Positions 8,645-18,366 of a stretch of DNA of 64,000 nt are shown here, piece by piece; the stretch's first letter is position 1, and each line of letters begins with the position of its first letter. Origin of the DNA: Marinobacter sp. NP-4(2019) (GTDB taxonomy: Bacteria; Pseudomonadota; Gammaproteobacteria; Pseudomonadales; Oleiphilaceae); NCBI RefSeq assembly GCF_003994855.1, contig NZ_CP034142.1, forward strand, positions 2,914,001 through 2,978,000, read 5' to 3'. Under the pieces are notes generated by a model. It saw nothing but the letters and a program-made list of their open reading frames with translations, ran no database searches and was not told the origin of the DNA. A program made the translations under genes and the position numbers.

Positions 8645-8905
8645 ATGTCACCATCTTTTTTTGAAATCGTACAGCTGAGTGACGGCGATTACGCCCTGCG
8701 TCGTATTGATGACGATGCAGCGCCGCTGGTACGCATTTCGTTTTCTTCAGAAGCTCGCGACATGATGGAAGACCGGGATATGGCCGTCGCCAAGGCGATG
8801 ATCGCAGCAGGTATCGAGGCGGTCGGAAACGTCACCCATGATATCGACTGGGAAGAGGACGAACTGGAAACCCAGGACGTCCAGCCTTCCTATACGCTCC
8901 ACTGA
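8645..8905 (+). CDS. Small acidic protein of unknown function
   Basis: 86 residues, strongly acidic at the C-terminus (DIDWEEDELETQ). The N-terminal half reads like a short beta-rich domain (FFEIVQLSDGDYALRRIDDD). It has no signal peptide or membrane span. It follows the 8102-8599 gene and ends 22 bp before the convergent sulA stop. I recognise no family. Codon use matches its neighbours, so it is probably a real, lineage-specific gene. Confidence 0.6.
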   Translation: MSPSFFEIVQLSDGDYALRRIDDDAAPLVRISFSSEARDMMEDRDMAVAKAMIAAGIEAVGNVTHDIDWEEDELETQDVQPSYTLH

Positions 8906-8927
8906 AAACACCCTGGCCAGCGCACTA

Positions 8928-9428
8928 TCAGCGCTGGCGCAGCACCACCCCGTGACTGTTTCCCTGGGCGGACGCCTTCTGCAGCGTTTCCAGGGCTTCA
9001 CGGCTGAGCTTCCGCGTCCACATCACCACCGCATGACAGGTACCGGCACTGAGCGCTCGCTCAGCCAGCTGGCGGGCCGGATAATCCGGGGTGGACCTTA
9101 AGACCAGCAGCTCGCCCGCGACAATACCGTGCATCTTTTGCCACTTGCTCACCAAAGCCTGGGGTGGATCAATCCACGCAAGCCAGCGCTTCTCCTGATT
9201 TAACTGAGTCAACATCGGCAGCAACAGCTGAAAATTCTCAACCTGACCTTCCGGCAGAATAATCTCGGTCACATTACCGACCACCGGCGCCGTTGCAGGA
9301 TCAGCTCGCCTGGATCTGGCAGGCCCGGTACGAACAACCGACGTTCCACCCGCGGGCCTTGCGGGAGCCTGGTAGCCCATGGCCGCCTGTGAATAGGCCA
9401 GATTCTGGTTAAAGCTGAGTTGTTCCAT
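8928..9428 (-). CDS. sulA: SOS cell-division inhibitor SulA
   Basis: 166 residues from the ATG at 9428 (GAGG 9 bp upstream). The C-terminal 120 residues match the SulA/RecA-like fold: TEIILPEGQVENFQLLLPML, WLAWIDPP, LRSTPD, and MWTRKLSREALETLQ. SulA binds FtsZ and blocks Z-ring assembly during DNA damage. It lies 33 bp after lexA on the same strand and shares the LexA-controlled promoter. The disordered 50-residue N-terminus varies between species. Confidence 0.88.
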   Translation of the reverse strand: MEQLSFNQNLAYSQAAMGYQAPARPAGGTSVVRTGPARSRRADPATAPVVGNVTEIILPEGQVENFQLLLPMLTQLNQEKRWLAWIDPPQALVSKWQKMHGIVAGELLVLRSTPDYPARQLAERALSAGTCHAVVMWTRKLSREALETLQKASAQGNSHGVVLRQR

Positions 9429-9461
9429 GATACGCCTCGCCTTCAAGTTGACCGTTCCGGA

Positions 9462-10070
9462 TCAGTGCATATCCGAGCGCCGGATAACACCAACGCCGAG
9501 CCCTTCAATAAACAGTTCCTCTTCCCTGAGATCCACTTCGATCGGGGCAAACTCCTCATTTTCCGCAATCAGGTACACAGTGGTGCCCTCCTTACGGAAG
9601 CGTTTGACTGTCACTTCCTCCCCGACGCGGGCCACCACCACCTGACCGTTGTGAACATCCTGAGTGCGATGGACCGCCAGCAGGTCGCCGTCGAGGATAC
9701 CGATATCCTTCATGCTCATTCCGCGTACCCGCAACAGATAGTCTGCAGACGGGGAGAAAAAGTCCGGTTTCAGGGTACAGTGATCCTCAATATGCTCCTG
9801 GGCCAGGATCGGACTGCCTGCCGCAACCTGACCAACCACTGGCAAACCGAGATCTTCTTCAACCTCCGGCAGACGGATACCCCGGCTCGCGCCCGGCACC
9901 ATTTCAATGGCCCCCTTGCGGGCCAGTGCCCGGAGATGTTCCTCCGCGGCGTTGGCGGAACGGAATCCAAGCTCCGCTGCAATTTCCGCCCGGGTCGGTG
10001 GGTACCCCGTTTCATCCACGTAACGCCGAATGATATCCAGTACCTGGGTTTGCCTTGCTGTCAGCTTCAT
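9462..10070 (-). CDS. lexA: SOS repressor LexA
   Basis: 202 residues. A winged helix-turn-helix at 1-70 (TGYPPTRAEIAAELGFRSAN) is followed by the S24 self-cleavage domain. The scissile bond Ala84-Gly85, catalytic Ser119 (GMSM) and Lys156 (VTVKRF) occupy the same numbers as in E. coli LexA. RecA-stimulated autocleavage relieves repression of SOS genes. A perfect SOS box 19 bp upstream indicates autoregulation and sets lexA-sulA as one SOS operon. Confidence 0.98.
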   Translation of the reverse strand: MKLTARQTQVLDIIRRYVDETGYPPTRAEIAAELGFRSANAAEEHLRALARKGAIEMVPGASRGIRLPEVEEDLGLPVVGQVAAGSPILAQEHIEDHCTLKPDFFSPSADYLLRVRGMSMKDIGILDGDLLAVHRTQDVHNGQVVVARVGEEVTVKRFRKEGTTVYLIAENEEFAPIEVDLREEELFIEGLGVGVIRRSDMH

Positions 10071-10088
10071 GCGGTTGCCCCGTTAATC

Positions 10089-10104
10089 CTGTTTTTATAT
10101 ACAG
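10089..10104 (-). promoter_or_regulatory. LexA (SOS) box of lexA-sulA
   Basis: CTGTATATAAAAACAG on the minus strand is a perfect CTGT-N8-ACAG palindromic SOS box with the preferred TATATA core. It lies just upstream of the lexA ATG. Confidence 0.95.
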
Positions 10105-10106
10105 TG

Positions 10107-10122
10107 ATTTGACTATATACAG
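10107..10122 (-). promoter_or_regulatory. Second, half-conserved SOS box
   Basis: CTGTATATAGTCAAAT keeps the left half-site CTGTATATA, but the right half has decayed. It starts 18 bp from the perfect box. Tandem boxes are usual at lexA, so this is probably a weak second operator. Confidence 0.5.
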
Positions 10123-10232
10123 TGTTTTATCCAGTGTAAAGACCACTTCCTGTATTTTTTGTCAGATTGCGTCAGAATGCACTGAGTACGGTCTGTGATA
10201 TGGTAAGTCCAACCCATTGAGGAGGCACAGGA

Positions 10233-11234
10233 ATGAGCGAATCCAAGGCATGCAGGATGCCAGATATCCTCAGGACCGACACCGGTGAGGAGCGCCGCGT
10301 CGGAGTTGAAATAGAGCTGTCGGGCCTGAGTTACAGTGCCCTGGTAACACTGACGGAACAGCTGTTGTCGGGGCAGTCCCGTGAAACCTCCCGCTATGTG
10401 GCGGATCTGGAGACCGATCTCGGACACTTCACCATCGAGCTGGATTCAGCCCCGATCAAGGACCTCGATCTGAAGGGAGAAACGGTCCCGGAATCCATGC
10501 GGGAACTCGGAGGCCAGGCAATGGAAGTGATTGACGCCGCCGCCGAGAAGATTGTCCCCCTGGAGATCATCAGCCCGCCCTTGCCTTTCTCGTCCTTGGA
10601 ACGCATTGAAGTCCTCTGCGATGAACTCCGCAAAGCGGGCGCCCTTGGCAGCCGCGAAGCGCTCTACTATGCATTCGGACTGCAGCTCAATCCCGAGCTG
10701 CCCGACCTCAGGGCGGACACCCTGGTTCGCTATCTGCAGGCTTTCGCGGTGCTGTATGACTGGCTGAAGTCGCGGCACCAGATCGATATCAGCCGCAAAT
10801 TCACCAGTTATATCGAGCCGTGGAGCAGCACTTACATCGACCTGCTGGTAGCCGATGACTACGCGCCGGATACGGAACAGCTGATGCGGGACTACCTGAA
10901 GCACAACCCCACCCGCAACAAGGCCCTGGACCTTTTACCGCTGTTTGCCCACCTGGATAAGACCGTATTGGCGGAATACGTGGTGGATGAACGCATCAAG
11001 AGCCGGCCCACCCTGCACTACCGTCTGCCGGATTGCGACATCGACAATCCCGGGTGGCACTTCTCTTCGGTCTGGAACGACTGGGTCGTGCTGGAACAGC
11101 TTGCCAATAACGCCGGTGATCTGGCGGAGCTGAGGGAACAGTTCCGTATGAGCCGCAAGCTAAGCCTTCGCAATCTCACTCTGAGCTGGCTTGATACCTG
11201 TGAGCAGTGGTTGCGTAACAGGCACTATGTCTGA
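10233..11234 (+). CDS. Predicted amidoligase (COOH-NH2 ligase superfamily)
   Basis: 333 residues; GAGGAGG precedes the ATG. The early signature RRVGVEIELSGLSY and the segment DLGHFTIELDSAP match the amidoligase family (Amidoligase_2), relatives of glutamine synthetase and glutamate-cysteine ligase predicted to form amide or peptide bonds using ATP. RPTLHYRLPDCDID near the C-terminus is also characteristic. No membrane segment is seen. The stop overlaps the next gene's start by 8 bp (ATGTCTGA), so the two are translationally coupled. Comparative genomics has described amidoligase plus class I glutamine-amidotransferase pairs, but the substrate is unknown. Confidence 0.8.
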   Translation: MSESKACRMPDILRTDTGEERRVGVEIELSGLSYSALVTLTEQLLSGQSRETSRYVADLETDLGHFTIELDSAPIKDLDLKGETVPESMRELGGQAMEVIDAAAEKIVPLEIISPPLPFSSLERIEVLCDELRKAGALGSREALYYAFGLQLNPELPDLRADTLVRYLQAFAVLYDWLKSRHQIDISRKFTSYIEPWSSTYIDLLVADDYAPDTEQLMRDYLKHNPTRNKALDLLPLFAHLDKTVLAEYVVDERIKSRPTLHYRLPDCDIDNPGWHFSSVWNDWVVLEQLANNAGDLAELREQFRMSRKLSLRNLTLSWLDTCEQWLRNRHYV

Positions 11235-11973
11235 CACCAGCCCTCAGTTGCCCGAACACCCGGGGCTGACCATCGGTATCAGTGGCCCCGCCCGACGCAG
11301 CACGGCACACCGGTTGATCAGCCTTGCGTTACGCATCCATGGTGCAAGAACGCACTATATCCGCCCCGGCGCCAGGGTGGACGTGGCGTTGCTTGACGGA
11401 CTGGTACTGTCGGGAGGCACTCACGTTCATCCGGAACTCTACGGTCAGCAACCGACCGTCACCGCCCGCTACGACCGCCGGCGAGATCAGACTGACCAAC
11501 GGTTGCTGAGCCGGGCCGAACAACTGAAGATTCCGGTTCTGGGCATTTGCCGGGGAGCCCAGTTTATCAATGTGTTCCACGGAGGCTCCCTGTGTCAGAA
11601 CGTCACCCCCCTGCGGGTCCATACCCGCCACCGCCCGCTGCTTCTGCCCATGCAGACCGTGCGGCTGGTGAGGAACACCCGTCTCGGTCGCCTCATGCAC
11701 AGCACCATCATTGGCGCGAACCGTATTCACAGCCAGGCAATCAAACGCCTTGGACGCAACCTGAGAGTGGTCGCACTGGACAACGACCAGTTTGTACAGG
11801 CCATCGAGAACACCGGTGACCACTGGTTGATGGGGGTCCAGTGGCACCCGGAATACCTGCTGTACCATGGCGGACATCGCCGTATCTTCAGCCACTTTGT
11901 CCATGCCGCCCGGGCCCGCAAGCTGGTGCGACTGGAAGAGGCGGAAGCCAACGACCCGACAACCACCCCATAG
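11227..11973 (+). CDS. Class I glutamine amidotransferase-like gamma-glutamyl hydrolase
   Basis: 248 residues from the ATG at 11227 inside the amidoligase 3' end. Nucleophile Cys108 (GICRGAQ) and His207/Glu209 (GVQWHPEY) complete the triad of the PuuD/peptidase C26 type, which cleaves gamma-glutamyl amides. SGGTHVHPELYG forms the oxyanion-side loop. The partner amidoligase could attach a gamma-glutamyl or similar group that this enzyme removes, or this enzyme could supply ammonia. The C-terminus is unusually basic (RHRPLL and ARARKLVR). Confidence 0.85.
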   Translation: MSDTSPQLPEHPGLTIGISGPARRSTAHRLISLALRIHGARTHYIRPGARVDVALLDGLVLSGGTHVHPELYGQQPTVTARYDRRRDQTDQRLLSRAEQLKIPVLGICRGAQFINVFHGGSLCQNVTPLRVHTRHRPLLLPMQTVRLVRNTRLGRLMHSTIIGANRIHSQAIKRLGRNLRVVALDNDQFVQAIENTGDHWLMGVQWHPEYLLYHGGHRRIFSHFVHAARARKLVRLEEAEANDPTTTP

Positions 11974-12013
11974 CGTTGTAAATAGCACTGCCAACCAGAA
12001 CGGAGATCTGACC

Positions 12014-12700
12014 ATGCCAAACGCGATAAAAAAACACCTGCTAGCCGGCCTTGCCGCAACCCTGATTCCACTGGCGGCCCAGGCCGGCGAAGTCAGCCTG
12101 AGCGGCGAAGGCAGCGTCAAGTACACGCCTGACAGCGCCCGCCTGCAATTTACGGCCAGTGCCGAACACAATCTGCCCGCCCGGGCCTCAGAGAAGGTCA
12201 ATGACATGATGGCCCAGTGGCGTGACAGCATCAGCGCTTACCGCGACCGGCTCAACGACTACAGTGACGCCAACGTCAATCTTTACACTCGCACACTGCC
12301 GGTTCAGGAGCGAGATCAGGAGCCGCAGAAAATGGCGGTAGCCTCGCAAACCGTGAGCTTCACCATCGACGACCTGTCACTCCTCAACCCTTTGCTGGAA
12401 CAGGCCCAGAAACTCGGGCTGGACTACCACCTCGGTGCCGGCAGCTTTTACCATTCCGATGAATCCGGACTGCAAAAACAGGCGCTGGCACAGGCGATTG
12501 CCGACGCCAAATCCCGCTGTGAGTTTGTTGCCCGTCAGCTGGATCAGTCCTGTGGTGACGTCGTTAATATCAGCGTCAACGGTGGTCACCGCCCCGTGCC
12601 CATGATGATGGCGGAAGCCAAATCCAGGGCCGATGTGGTATCCAGTGTTGGCGACCGGGAACTGCAGGCGAGCGTCAGTGCCACGTTCGAGCTCGACTAG
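12014..12700 (+). CDS. SIMPL-domain (DUF541) periplasmic protein
   Basis: 228 residues from the ATG at 12014, giving a clean signal peptide (KKHLLAGLAATLIPLAAQAG, cut after AQA). The mature part is a SIMPL/DUF541 domain (GEVSLSGEGSVKYTPDSARL at its start, ASVSATFELD at its end), a periplasmic fold of unsettled role in stress or envelope maintenance. A Cys pair (SRCEFVARQLDQSC) could form a disulfide. The stop codon overlaps the convergent tamB stop. An upstream in-frame extension overlaps the previous gene and is rejected. Confidence 0.85.
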   Translation: MPNAIKKHLLAGLAATLIPLAAQAGEVSLSGEGSVKYTPDSARLQFTASAEHNLPARASEKVNDMMAQWRDSISAYRDRLNDYSDANVNLYTRTLPVQERDQEPQKMAVASQTVSFTIDDLSLLNPLLEQAQKLGLDYHLGAGSFYHSDESGLQKQALAQAIADAKSRCEFVARQLDQSCGDVVNISVNGGHRPVPMMMAEAKSRADVVSSVGDRELQASVSATFELD

Positions 12701-15700
12701 AAATCCCGGGTATAGAAGATGTCGAGGGAAGCAGCCAGGCCACTGGCTGCTTCCAGATAAAAGTAGCGACCCAGATCGTAGCGCAGCGCCACGGTGGTAA
12801 TCGGCTCGAAGATCCCCACCCCGTATCGCAGGCTCAGTTCATCGGTGATGTAACCACTGGCAACAACAGAGGCCTGGTCCCCTGTCCCCTCGGCTTCCAG
12901 AATCAGGTTGCTGATACCAAGCTCCTCACCGATTCCCTGGGTGACCTTGCTGGCCTGGGTAAGGCCCAGTGACAACGCCGCGCGACTCATTTGTCCTTCA
13001 TCGCCCCGGCTTTGGGGAGCACGCCCGAGTATCACGTAGGACAAGGCATCACTCTGGGGCATCGACGGCTCAGAAAACACTTCCGTTTCCGGTTCGCTGA
13101 CCGGACCACTGAGGCGAAGACCGGCAACCACGGCATCCACCCGTCGCACGGCCTCGATGTCCAGATACGGCTCGGTAAGGGGGCCCACGAAGACGATTCG
13201 CGCCCGACGCAGCTCCAGCTCCTGCCCGTAGGCTTCGTACTGACCGTTTTCCAACTGCAGGGCACCACGAGTGTCCATGTCATTGCCAATCCGCAGCGTG
13301 CCCTTGAGCTCCCCGGTGACACCAAAAGCGTCAAAGGTGACCTCGTCGTCCCCCACCACCACGGTGACATCCATATTCAGTGACCGGACAGTAGGTTCCT
13401 CCCGGTCGACCCCGACGATCACTTCATCCTCGGAAACCGACACCGCCTGCTCCGGCAGGGTTCGCACTTCGATCTCCCCCCGGGGCACATCCACCCGGCC
13501 TGTCACTGACAATTCCCCGTCGCTGAAAGCCAGGGTGATATCCGGTGCCACTTCCACCCGGGCATAGGGATCGTAGGTCACCGGCAGCCGCTCTCCGGTG
13601 ACGGTCAACTCCCCGGCCGGCGCTCGTTGCCAATTGAGTTCACCCGCCAGCCTCCCCTCGCTGCGATCATTGCTCTTCCAACGACCACTCAGATCGGCGG
13701 AATAACCGTTCAGCGTCAATGCCACCACCACATCTTCGAGGGGGATCGGCAGGGAAGGATCAACGAACCGGCCACCTGTCAGGGCGATCTCGCCATGCAC
13801 TGCCGGTTTCATCAACGGACCGGACAACTGCCCTTGTCCATTCACTTCACCCTGCACCTCCTCCAGGCCGGCTACCACGCCAGCCAACGCAATATCCAGG
13901 CCGTCCAGGGTAAAATTGCCGGTCACCGTACGGTCCTCGGCGGTCGGGTCTACCGACAGGTCCAGGGCGAAGTTCCCCAGTTCCGGCCCCGCCAGATCAA
14001 CAGCGACATCCGCCAATTGCGGTTTCAAATCAACGTCTAAAGTCAGCTTATCGTGTCGGAGCGATTGCCAATCTTCCTGAACCAGCACCTCAAACTCCCC
14101 GGCCCCCGCATCCAGGGAAATGACGCCATCCGGCCCCTCATCGGTCATCGCCAGGTTTATGTCAGCGTTGATCCGCGCACGCCAACGCAGGATTTCCGGC
14201 AGCAGCGACGCCAGAGCTTCGGAGGGGAAGTTATCCACCCGATAGGCGAGCTGCGGGTCAGGCATCAGAGTCTGATCCCCGGCACAAACGGAACTGTCCT
14301 GCCAACGCCAGCAATGGGCGCCGAAGATCAGCGTGCCGTTCTCGCTATAACCGAGCTCCGCCGGCCCGTCGAGGGTCCAGGTCTGGGACTGGCCCGACAG
14401 ATCAAGCTCCCCGCTGTCCAGAGAACCACGCCAGCTGTTCCAGGCATCCCCCGCGCCTCCGGCCAGGACAAGGCCGAGACTGGCTTCCTCGTGGAACGCC
14501 CGCATGGTCAGCCGGTGTGCCTGTTGCGTACCGGACAGGCCCAATGCCACCCGTTCCAGTCGCTCCCCCCCGGCGTGGATATCCTGCGCCGTTGCTCTGG
14601 CGTTCAGAGTCAGGCCGCTGCCGAGGCTGGCATCCAGGTCGGCCAGGGTAATCGCCACGCTGTCCTGCCAGGCCAGATCCGTTGCGGTTACGCTCAGATC
14701 ACCTTGGGGATCCTCTGGGGTACCCCGCATCATCAGTGAGGCGATCAGTTCCCCCGTCAGGCCTGGCAACAGGATTTCTGGCTGGGGCACCCGGATATCA
14801 AGGTTACCAGCAATATCGGAACCCCAGCGGCCGCCGCCGTTAATGCGGTTCTCACCCACTTCAAGATTCAGGTCCGATACATCCCAGGTTCCGGAAGAAG
14901 CCTGCAACTTACCACGGGTCCGGGCGGGCTCTTGCTGCCAGGTGCCGGAAATATCCCAATCAGCGGTCATATCCGGCAAGCCATCGTCCGCCAGTTGTCC
15001 CTGACTCGTCAGTTCACCGTCCAGGCTGGCCTGCAAAACCGGCAGCCAATATCCGGGGTTGAACTGATCAAGCGTCAGGCCGGCTTTCCACGCCAACTGG
15101 CCGGCAAAATCGACATCCGCAGCGCCACGGAGAGACCCCGCGTCGGTACTGACCACCAGCTCACTCAGGGACACCGTTTCCAGATTGCCGTCCACGGCTG
15201 TTTTCAGATCCGCATCCCCCAGAGGGCCGGATACCGCCGCTTCCAGGCGGGCGTTGTAACGGTTATCACGATAAGACACCGTACCATTCAAACGCTGCAG
15301 GGAAACCGGCGGTGCCTCAAAATCGGGGATCAGGCTGTACCACGGAAATGCCTCCACGCCAATCTCGGCGTTTGCAGTCAGAATCTCATCCCAGCTCACA
15401 CTCCCTTCCACTTTGAGGGTGCCCCGCCCGGATTCACCCGCCGGGCCCGCCATGGCCAATACCAGGTCCGAGACGCCGGTGGTGGTCAGCAATCCCTTGA
15501 GCGACGTATCTATCGCCCCTTTGGTACCCGGTAACGTCGTCGTAGAACGGGTGACAAAACCTTTCTCCAGGCTACCGTCGAGAGATAGCTGCCAGTTTTT
15601 CAGGGTCAGGGTTGATGGCAGGGTGTCCAGCGGCAGGAACGACTCCGACCGAAGCGACAGGTGAACCGGCAATCGTCTGTCCAGTGGCGCGCCCCGGCCC

Positions 15701-16422
15701 TCCAGTACAGCGCTGAGGTAACCGCTGCTGCGGCCGGACAACCTGAGGTCCCTGGCACTGCCCGTCAGGTTCAGGACCAACTGCCAGTCATCACCATAGG
15801 GCGGCGGCAGCGACACATCCATCTTCAGGTCAAGTGGCCAGTCACCACGGGTTTCCAGCCGCCCGGCAGCGTTTACTGCAATGTCATCCAGGCGGTAATT
15901 CGCCCGTTCTATCACCCAGTCGGTTCCTGAGCCGCCCGCCTCCACTTCCAGCAGATCCCAGACCTTGCCGCCGTTAACGGTAAACGGGCCCAGGTGAACA
16001 TCCCTGATTGTCAGGCCAAGCGGCAGGTTGACCAGGGGCAGGCTGATATCGTCTCTGGGTTCTTCCGGCTCATCGGAGGGTTGCAACTGAAGATCGATGG
16101 CATCGGCACGGAGGGTATCCAGGCACAACTCCTTGCTCAGCAGGCAGCCGGGCGACCAGTCCACCTCCACGGCCTCAATCTTCAGCCCGACACCATAGCC
16201 CTGCCACCGCAGGGAATCCGCCCGCCAATAGCCGAACAGAGAGCCCTGATCCCCTTCCGTCTGCAGGCCCGGGATCTGGTCGATCACCCAGGCAGTCCCC
16301 GTCTCGGAACGCAGAATCAGTAGCAGGACTGCAACCAGCAGGATGGGCAGCAACACCAGGATTCCCAGTGCCAGCAACAGCCAGAAACGCCAGCTTCGCC
16401 GTTCCCCCTTCACGTCCGTCAC
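12697..16422 (-). CDS. tamB: Translocation and assembly module subunit TamB
   Basis: 1241 residues. One N-terminal membrane anchor (RFWLLLALGILVLLPILLVA) is followed by a very long periplasmic beta-rich region and the C-terminal DUF490/TamB domain (SYVILGRAPQ, ISNLILEAEG, SLRYGVGIFEP). TamB spans the periplasm as a lipid-conducting groove and works with TamA. The start is GTG at 16422, overlapping the tamA stop as GTGA, so the two are coupled. The length is typical for the family. Confidence 0.95.
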   Translation of the reverse strand: MTDVKGERRSWRFWLLLALGILVLLPILLVAVLLLILRSETGTAWVIDQIPGLQTEGDQGSLFGYWRADSLRWQGYGVGLKIEAVEVDWSPGCLLSKELCLDTLRADAIDLQLQPSDEPEEPRDDISLPLVNLPLGLTIRDVHLGPFTVNGGKVWDLLEVEAGGSGTDWVIERANYRLDDIAVNAAGRLETRGDWPLDLKMDVSLPPPYGDDWQLVLNLTGSARDLRLSGRSSGYLSAVLEGRGAPLDRRLPVHLSLRSESFLPLDTLPSTLTLKNWQLSLDGSLEKGFVTRSTTTLPGTKGAIDTSLKGLLTTTGVSDLVLAMAGPAGESGRGTLKVEGSVSWDEILTANAEIGVEAFPWYSLIPDFEAPPVSLQRLNGTVSYRDNRYNARLEAAVSGPLGDADLKTAVDGNLETVSLSELVVSTDAGSLRGAADVDFAGQLAWKAGLTLDQFNPGYWLPVLQASLDGELTSQGQLADDGLPDMTADWDISGTWQQEPARTRGKLQASSGTWDVSDLNLEVGENRINGGGRWGSDIAGNLDIRVPQPEILLPGLTGELIASLMMRGTPEDPQGDLSVTATDLAWQDSVAITLADLDASLGSGLTLNARATAQDIHAGGERLERVALGLSGTQQAHRLTMRAFHEEASLGLVLAGGAGDAWNSWRGSLDSGELDLSGQSQTWTLDGPAELGYSENGTLIFGAHCWRWQDSSVCAGDQTLMPDPQLAYRVDNFPSEALASLLPEILRWRARINADINLAMTDEGPDGVISLDAGAGEFEVLVQEDWQSLRHDKLTLDVDLKPQLADVAVDLAGPELGNFALDLSVDPTAEDRTVTGNFTLDGLDIALAGVVAGLEEVQGEVNGQGQLSGPLMKPAVHGEIALTGGRFVDPSLPIPLEDVVVALTLNGYSADLSGRWKSNDRSEGRLAGELNWQRAPAGELTVTGERLPVTYDPYARVEVAPDITLAFSDGELSVTGRVDVPRGEIEVRTLPEQAVSVSEDEVIVGVDREEPTVRSLNMDVTVVVGDDEVTFDAFGVTGELKGTLRIGNDMDTRGALQLENGQYEAYGQELELRRARIVFVGPLTEPYLDIEAVRRVDAVVAGLRLSGPVSEPETEVFSEPSMPQSDALSYVILGRAPQSRGDEGQMSRAALSLGLTQASKVTQGIGEELGISNLILEAEGTGDQASVVASGYITDELSLRYGVGIFEPITTVALRYDLGRYFYLEAASGLAASLDIFYTRDF

Positions 16423-18167
16423 AGCTCAGGCCCCATGGAAAAGTGAACGCGCCATTCACCGCCGAATTCGTCATCCAGCCCCTTGGCAAAATCCAGGCGC
16501 AAGGGCCCAACCGGGCTCACCCAGCGTATGCCCACGCCCGCCCCTGTGGCCAGCGGATCACGCAGATTATCAATGGCGTTACCCTCGTCCACAAAGGCCG
16601 CCAATCGCCAGTTCTGGATGAATTCATACTGGTATTCGACACTCCCTACCATCAGGTAGCGCCCACCAACGGCCACGCCGTCCTCATCTTCCGGCGACAG
16701 CGTTTCGTAGCCATAACCACGAACACTCTGGTCACCACCGGCAAAGAAACGCAACGATGGCGGCACGTCCTCGAACCGGTTTGTCGCCACGCCACCCGCC
16801 TGGAAACGTGCGAGAAAGCGGTGGTTATCGGCCAGAGTATACAAACCACGAACCAGAAAATTCACATGGAGAATATCCGCGTCCGACAAGACTTCACGGT
16901 GCGCCCCTTTTACATCGAACTGGACCCGATACCCCCTGGAAGGGTCCAGTGGCGAGTTGGCATGCAACTTCGAGTAGCTCACCCCTGGAAGCAACAGACT
17001 GCTCTGGCCCCGCTCGTCATCGCCAATGCGGAAGCGCTCACCTTCCCACCGAAGGGAAGCAACCTGCATCCACCCTGAATCCAGTTGGTGCTGCCACTGT
17101 TGTCCGAGGGTAAGCCGTTCGGACTCCACATCTTCAATGTCCTCACGCTGATATCCGGCACCGAGACGTATTGAGTCCGTCATGGGCGGATCCAGTGGCA
17201 GCTCATACCAGGTGCTGAGATTCTGGCGCGGGCCGGACAATTCCGTTTCCACCCCACGTCGGTGGCCCATGGGGTTGATCCAGTGTTCACGCCAGTTGCC
17301 CCGTAACCGTGGACCAACATCCGTGGAGAAGCCCACACCGGCGGCGACGGACCGGGGCGGACGAGTGGTCAGATTAACCGTCACCGGGATCACCCGGTCG
17401 TTGGCGTTAGTGGGAGAGGCATCAATATCCACACCAGAGAAGTAACCACTGTTGGACAAGTCCCCGCTGAGCCTGGCAATTTCATCCGCATGATAGGGCT
17501 GCCCGGGCTCAAAGCTCACAAACCGCTCCAGCAGACTGTCCTCAAAGCCGTGACCTTCGGTGAACGACACCTCCCCCAGACGATAACGTTGTCCGCTGCG
17601 GAAGCGAAGATCGATGGTCGCGGTCCGTTTCTCAGGATCCACTTCCAGTCTGCGGCTGACAAACTCACCATCAAAATAACCCAGCACGCGGGCCCGGTTC
17701 TGGATGGATTGTCGCAGGGTGCTGTACTCGCCATGGTTGAGCACGTCCCCTTCCGAGGGTGACTCCGGTATGGCCGCCACAAGGCCTTCATCCTCCGCCG
17801 CCGGGCCTTCGATCACCACCTCCCGCGCAGCAATGCGAACCGGCTCGCCCGGGATCACCGTCAAGGTCAGTTGGGCCAGGCCGTCTTCCCCCTCACCTTC
17901 CGCAACCTCCCACTCAATGGCGGGACTGTAATATCCGAGCGCTCTCAAGGCCTCCTGGACCTGTTTATTCGCGGTGTTGACATAACGGCGAAGATTATCC
18001 GCGCTTCGTCCCTCAACCTCACCGATAAAGACTTCCGCATTGTCCTGCAGACCAGGGTAGTCACCTTCAACGTTCACCACCACCTGACTGGCGTGCCCCG
18101 GCCATGCCCACAGCAAACACCACAACAGGGTGCCTGGAAATCGAACTTGTCTGGTAAGGGAGAACAT
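16419..18167 (-). CDS. tamA: Translocation and assembly module outer-membrane protein TamA
   Basis: 582 residues from the ATG at 18167, chosen because it gives a signal peptide (FPGTLLWCLLWAWPGHAS). The longer upstream frame has no such feature. Three POTRA-like repeats (about 25-260) precede a 16-strand Omp85 barrel (GVGFSTDVGPRLRGNWREHW; VRGYGYETLSP; final GEWRVHFSMGPEL). TamA inserts or tethers outer-membrane components with TamB, encoded directly downstream. The ribosome site is weak. Confidence 0.93.
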   Translation of the reverse strand: MFSLTRQVRFPGTLLWCLLWAWPGHASQVVVNVEGDYPGLQDNAEVFIGEVEGRSADNLRRYVNTANKQVQEALRALGYYSPAIEWEVAEGEGEDGLAQLTLTVIPGEPVRIAAREVVIEGPAAEDEGLVAAIPESPSEGDVLNHGEYSTLRQSIQNRARVLGYFDGEFVSRRLEVDPEKRTATIDLRFRSGQRYRLGEVSFTEGHGFEDSLLERFVSFEPGQPYHADEIARLSGDLSNSGYFSGVDIDASPTNANDRVIPVTVNLTTRPPRSVAAGVGFSTDVGPRLRGNWREHWINPMGHRRGVETELSGPRQNLSTWYELPLDPPMTDSIRLGAGYQREDIEDVESERLTLGQQWQHQLDSGWMQVASLRWEGERFRIGDDERGQSSLLLPGVSYSKLHANSPLDPSRGYRVQFDVKGAHREVLSDADILHVNFLVRGLYTLADNHRFLARFQAGGVATNRFEDVPPSLRFFAGGDQSVRGYGYETLSPEDEDGVAVGGRYLMVGSVEYQYEFIQNWRLAAFVDEGNAIDNLRDPLATGAGVGIRWVSPVGPLRLDFAKGLDDEFGGEWRVHFSMGPEL

Positions 18168-18366
18168 CCGTTTATGAATCGTCTTTTTATGAGGAACGAA
18201 GGTGCCGAGTTTAGCGGATTGACCAGACCGACCACCAGCGGCGCGCCTTTTGCCAATGGCTACCGGAGTCGACACGCCCATGATCAGGCCAGACGCAATC
18301 CAATAACAACCTGTCTGATAGTAACAGGAGCGCCGGGTTCCCGCGCGACTCCTCAGGAGAATGACA

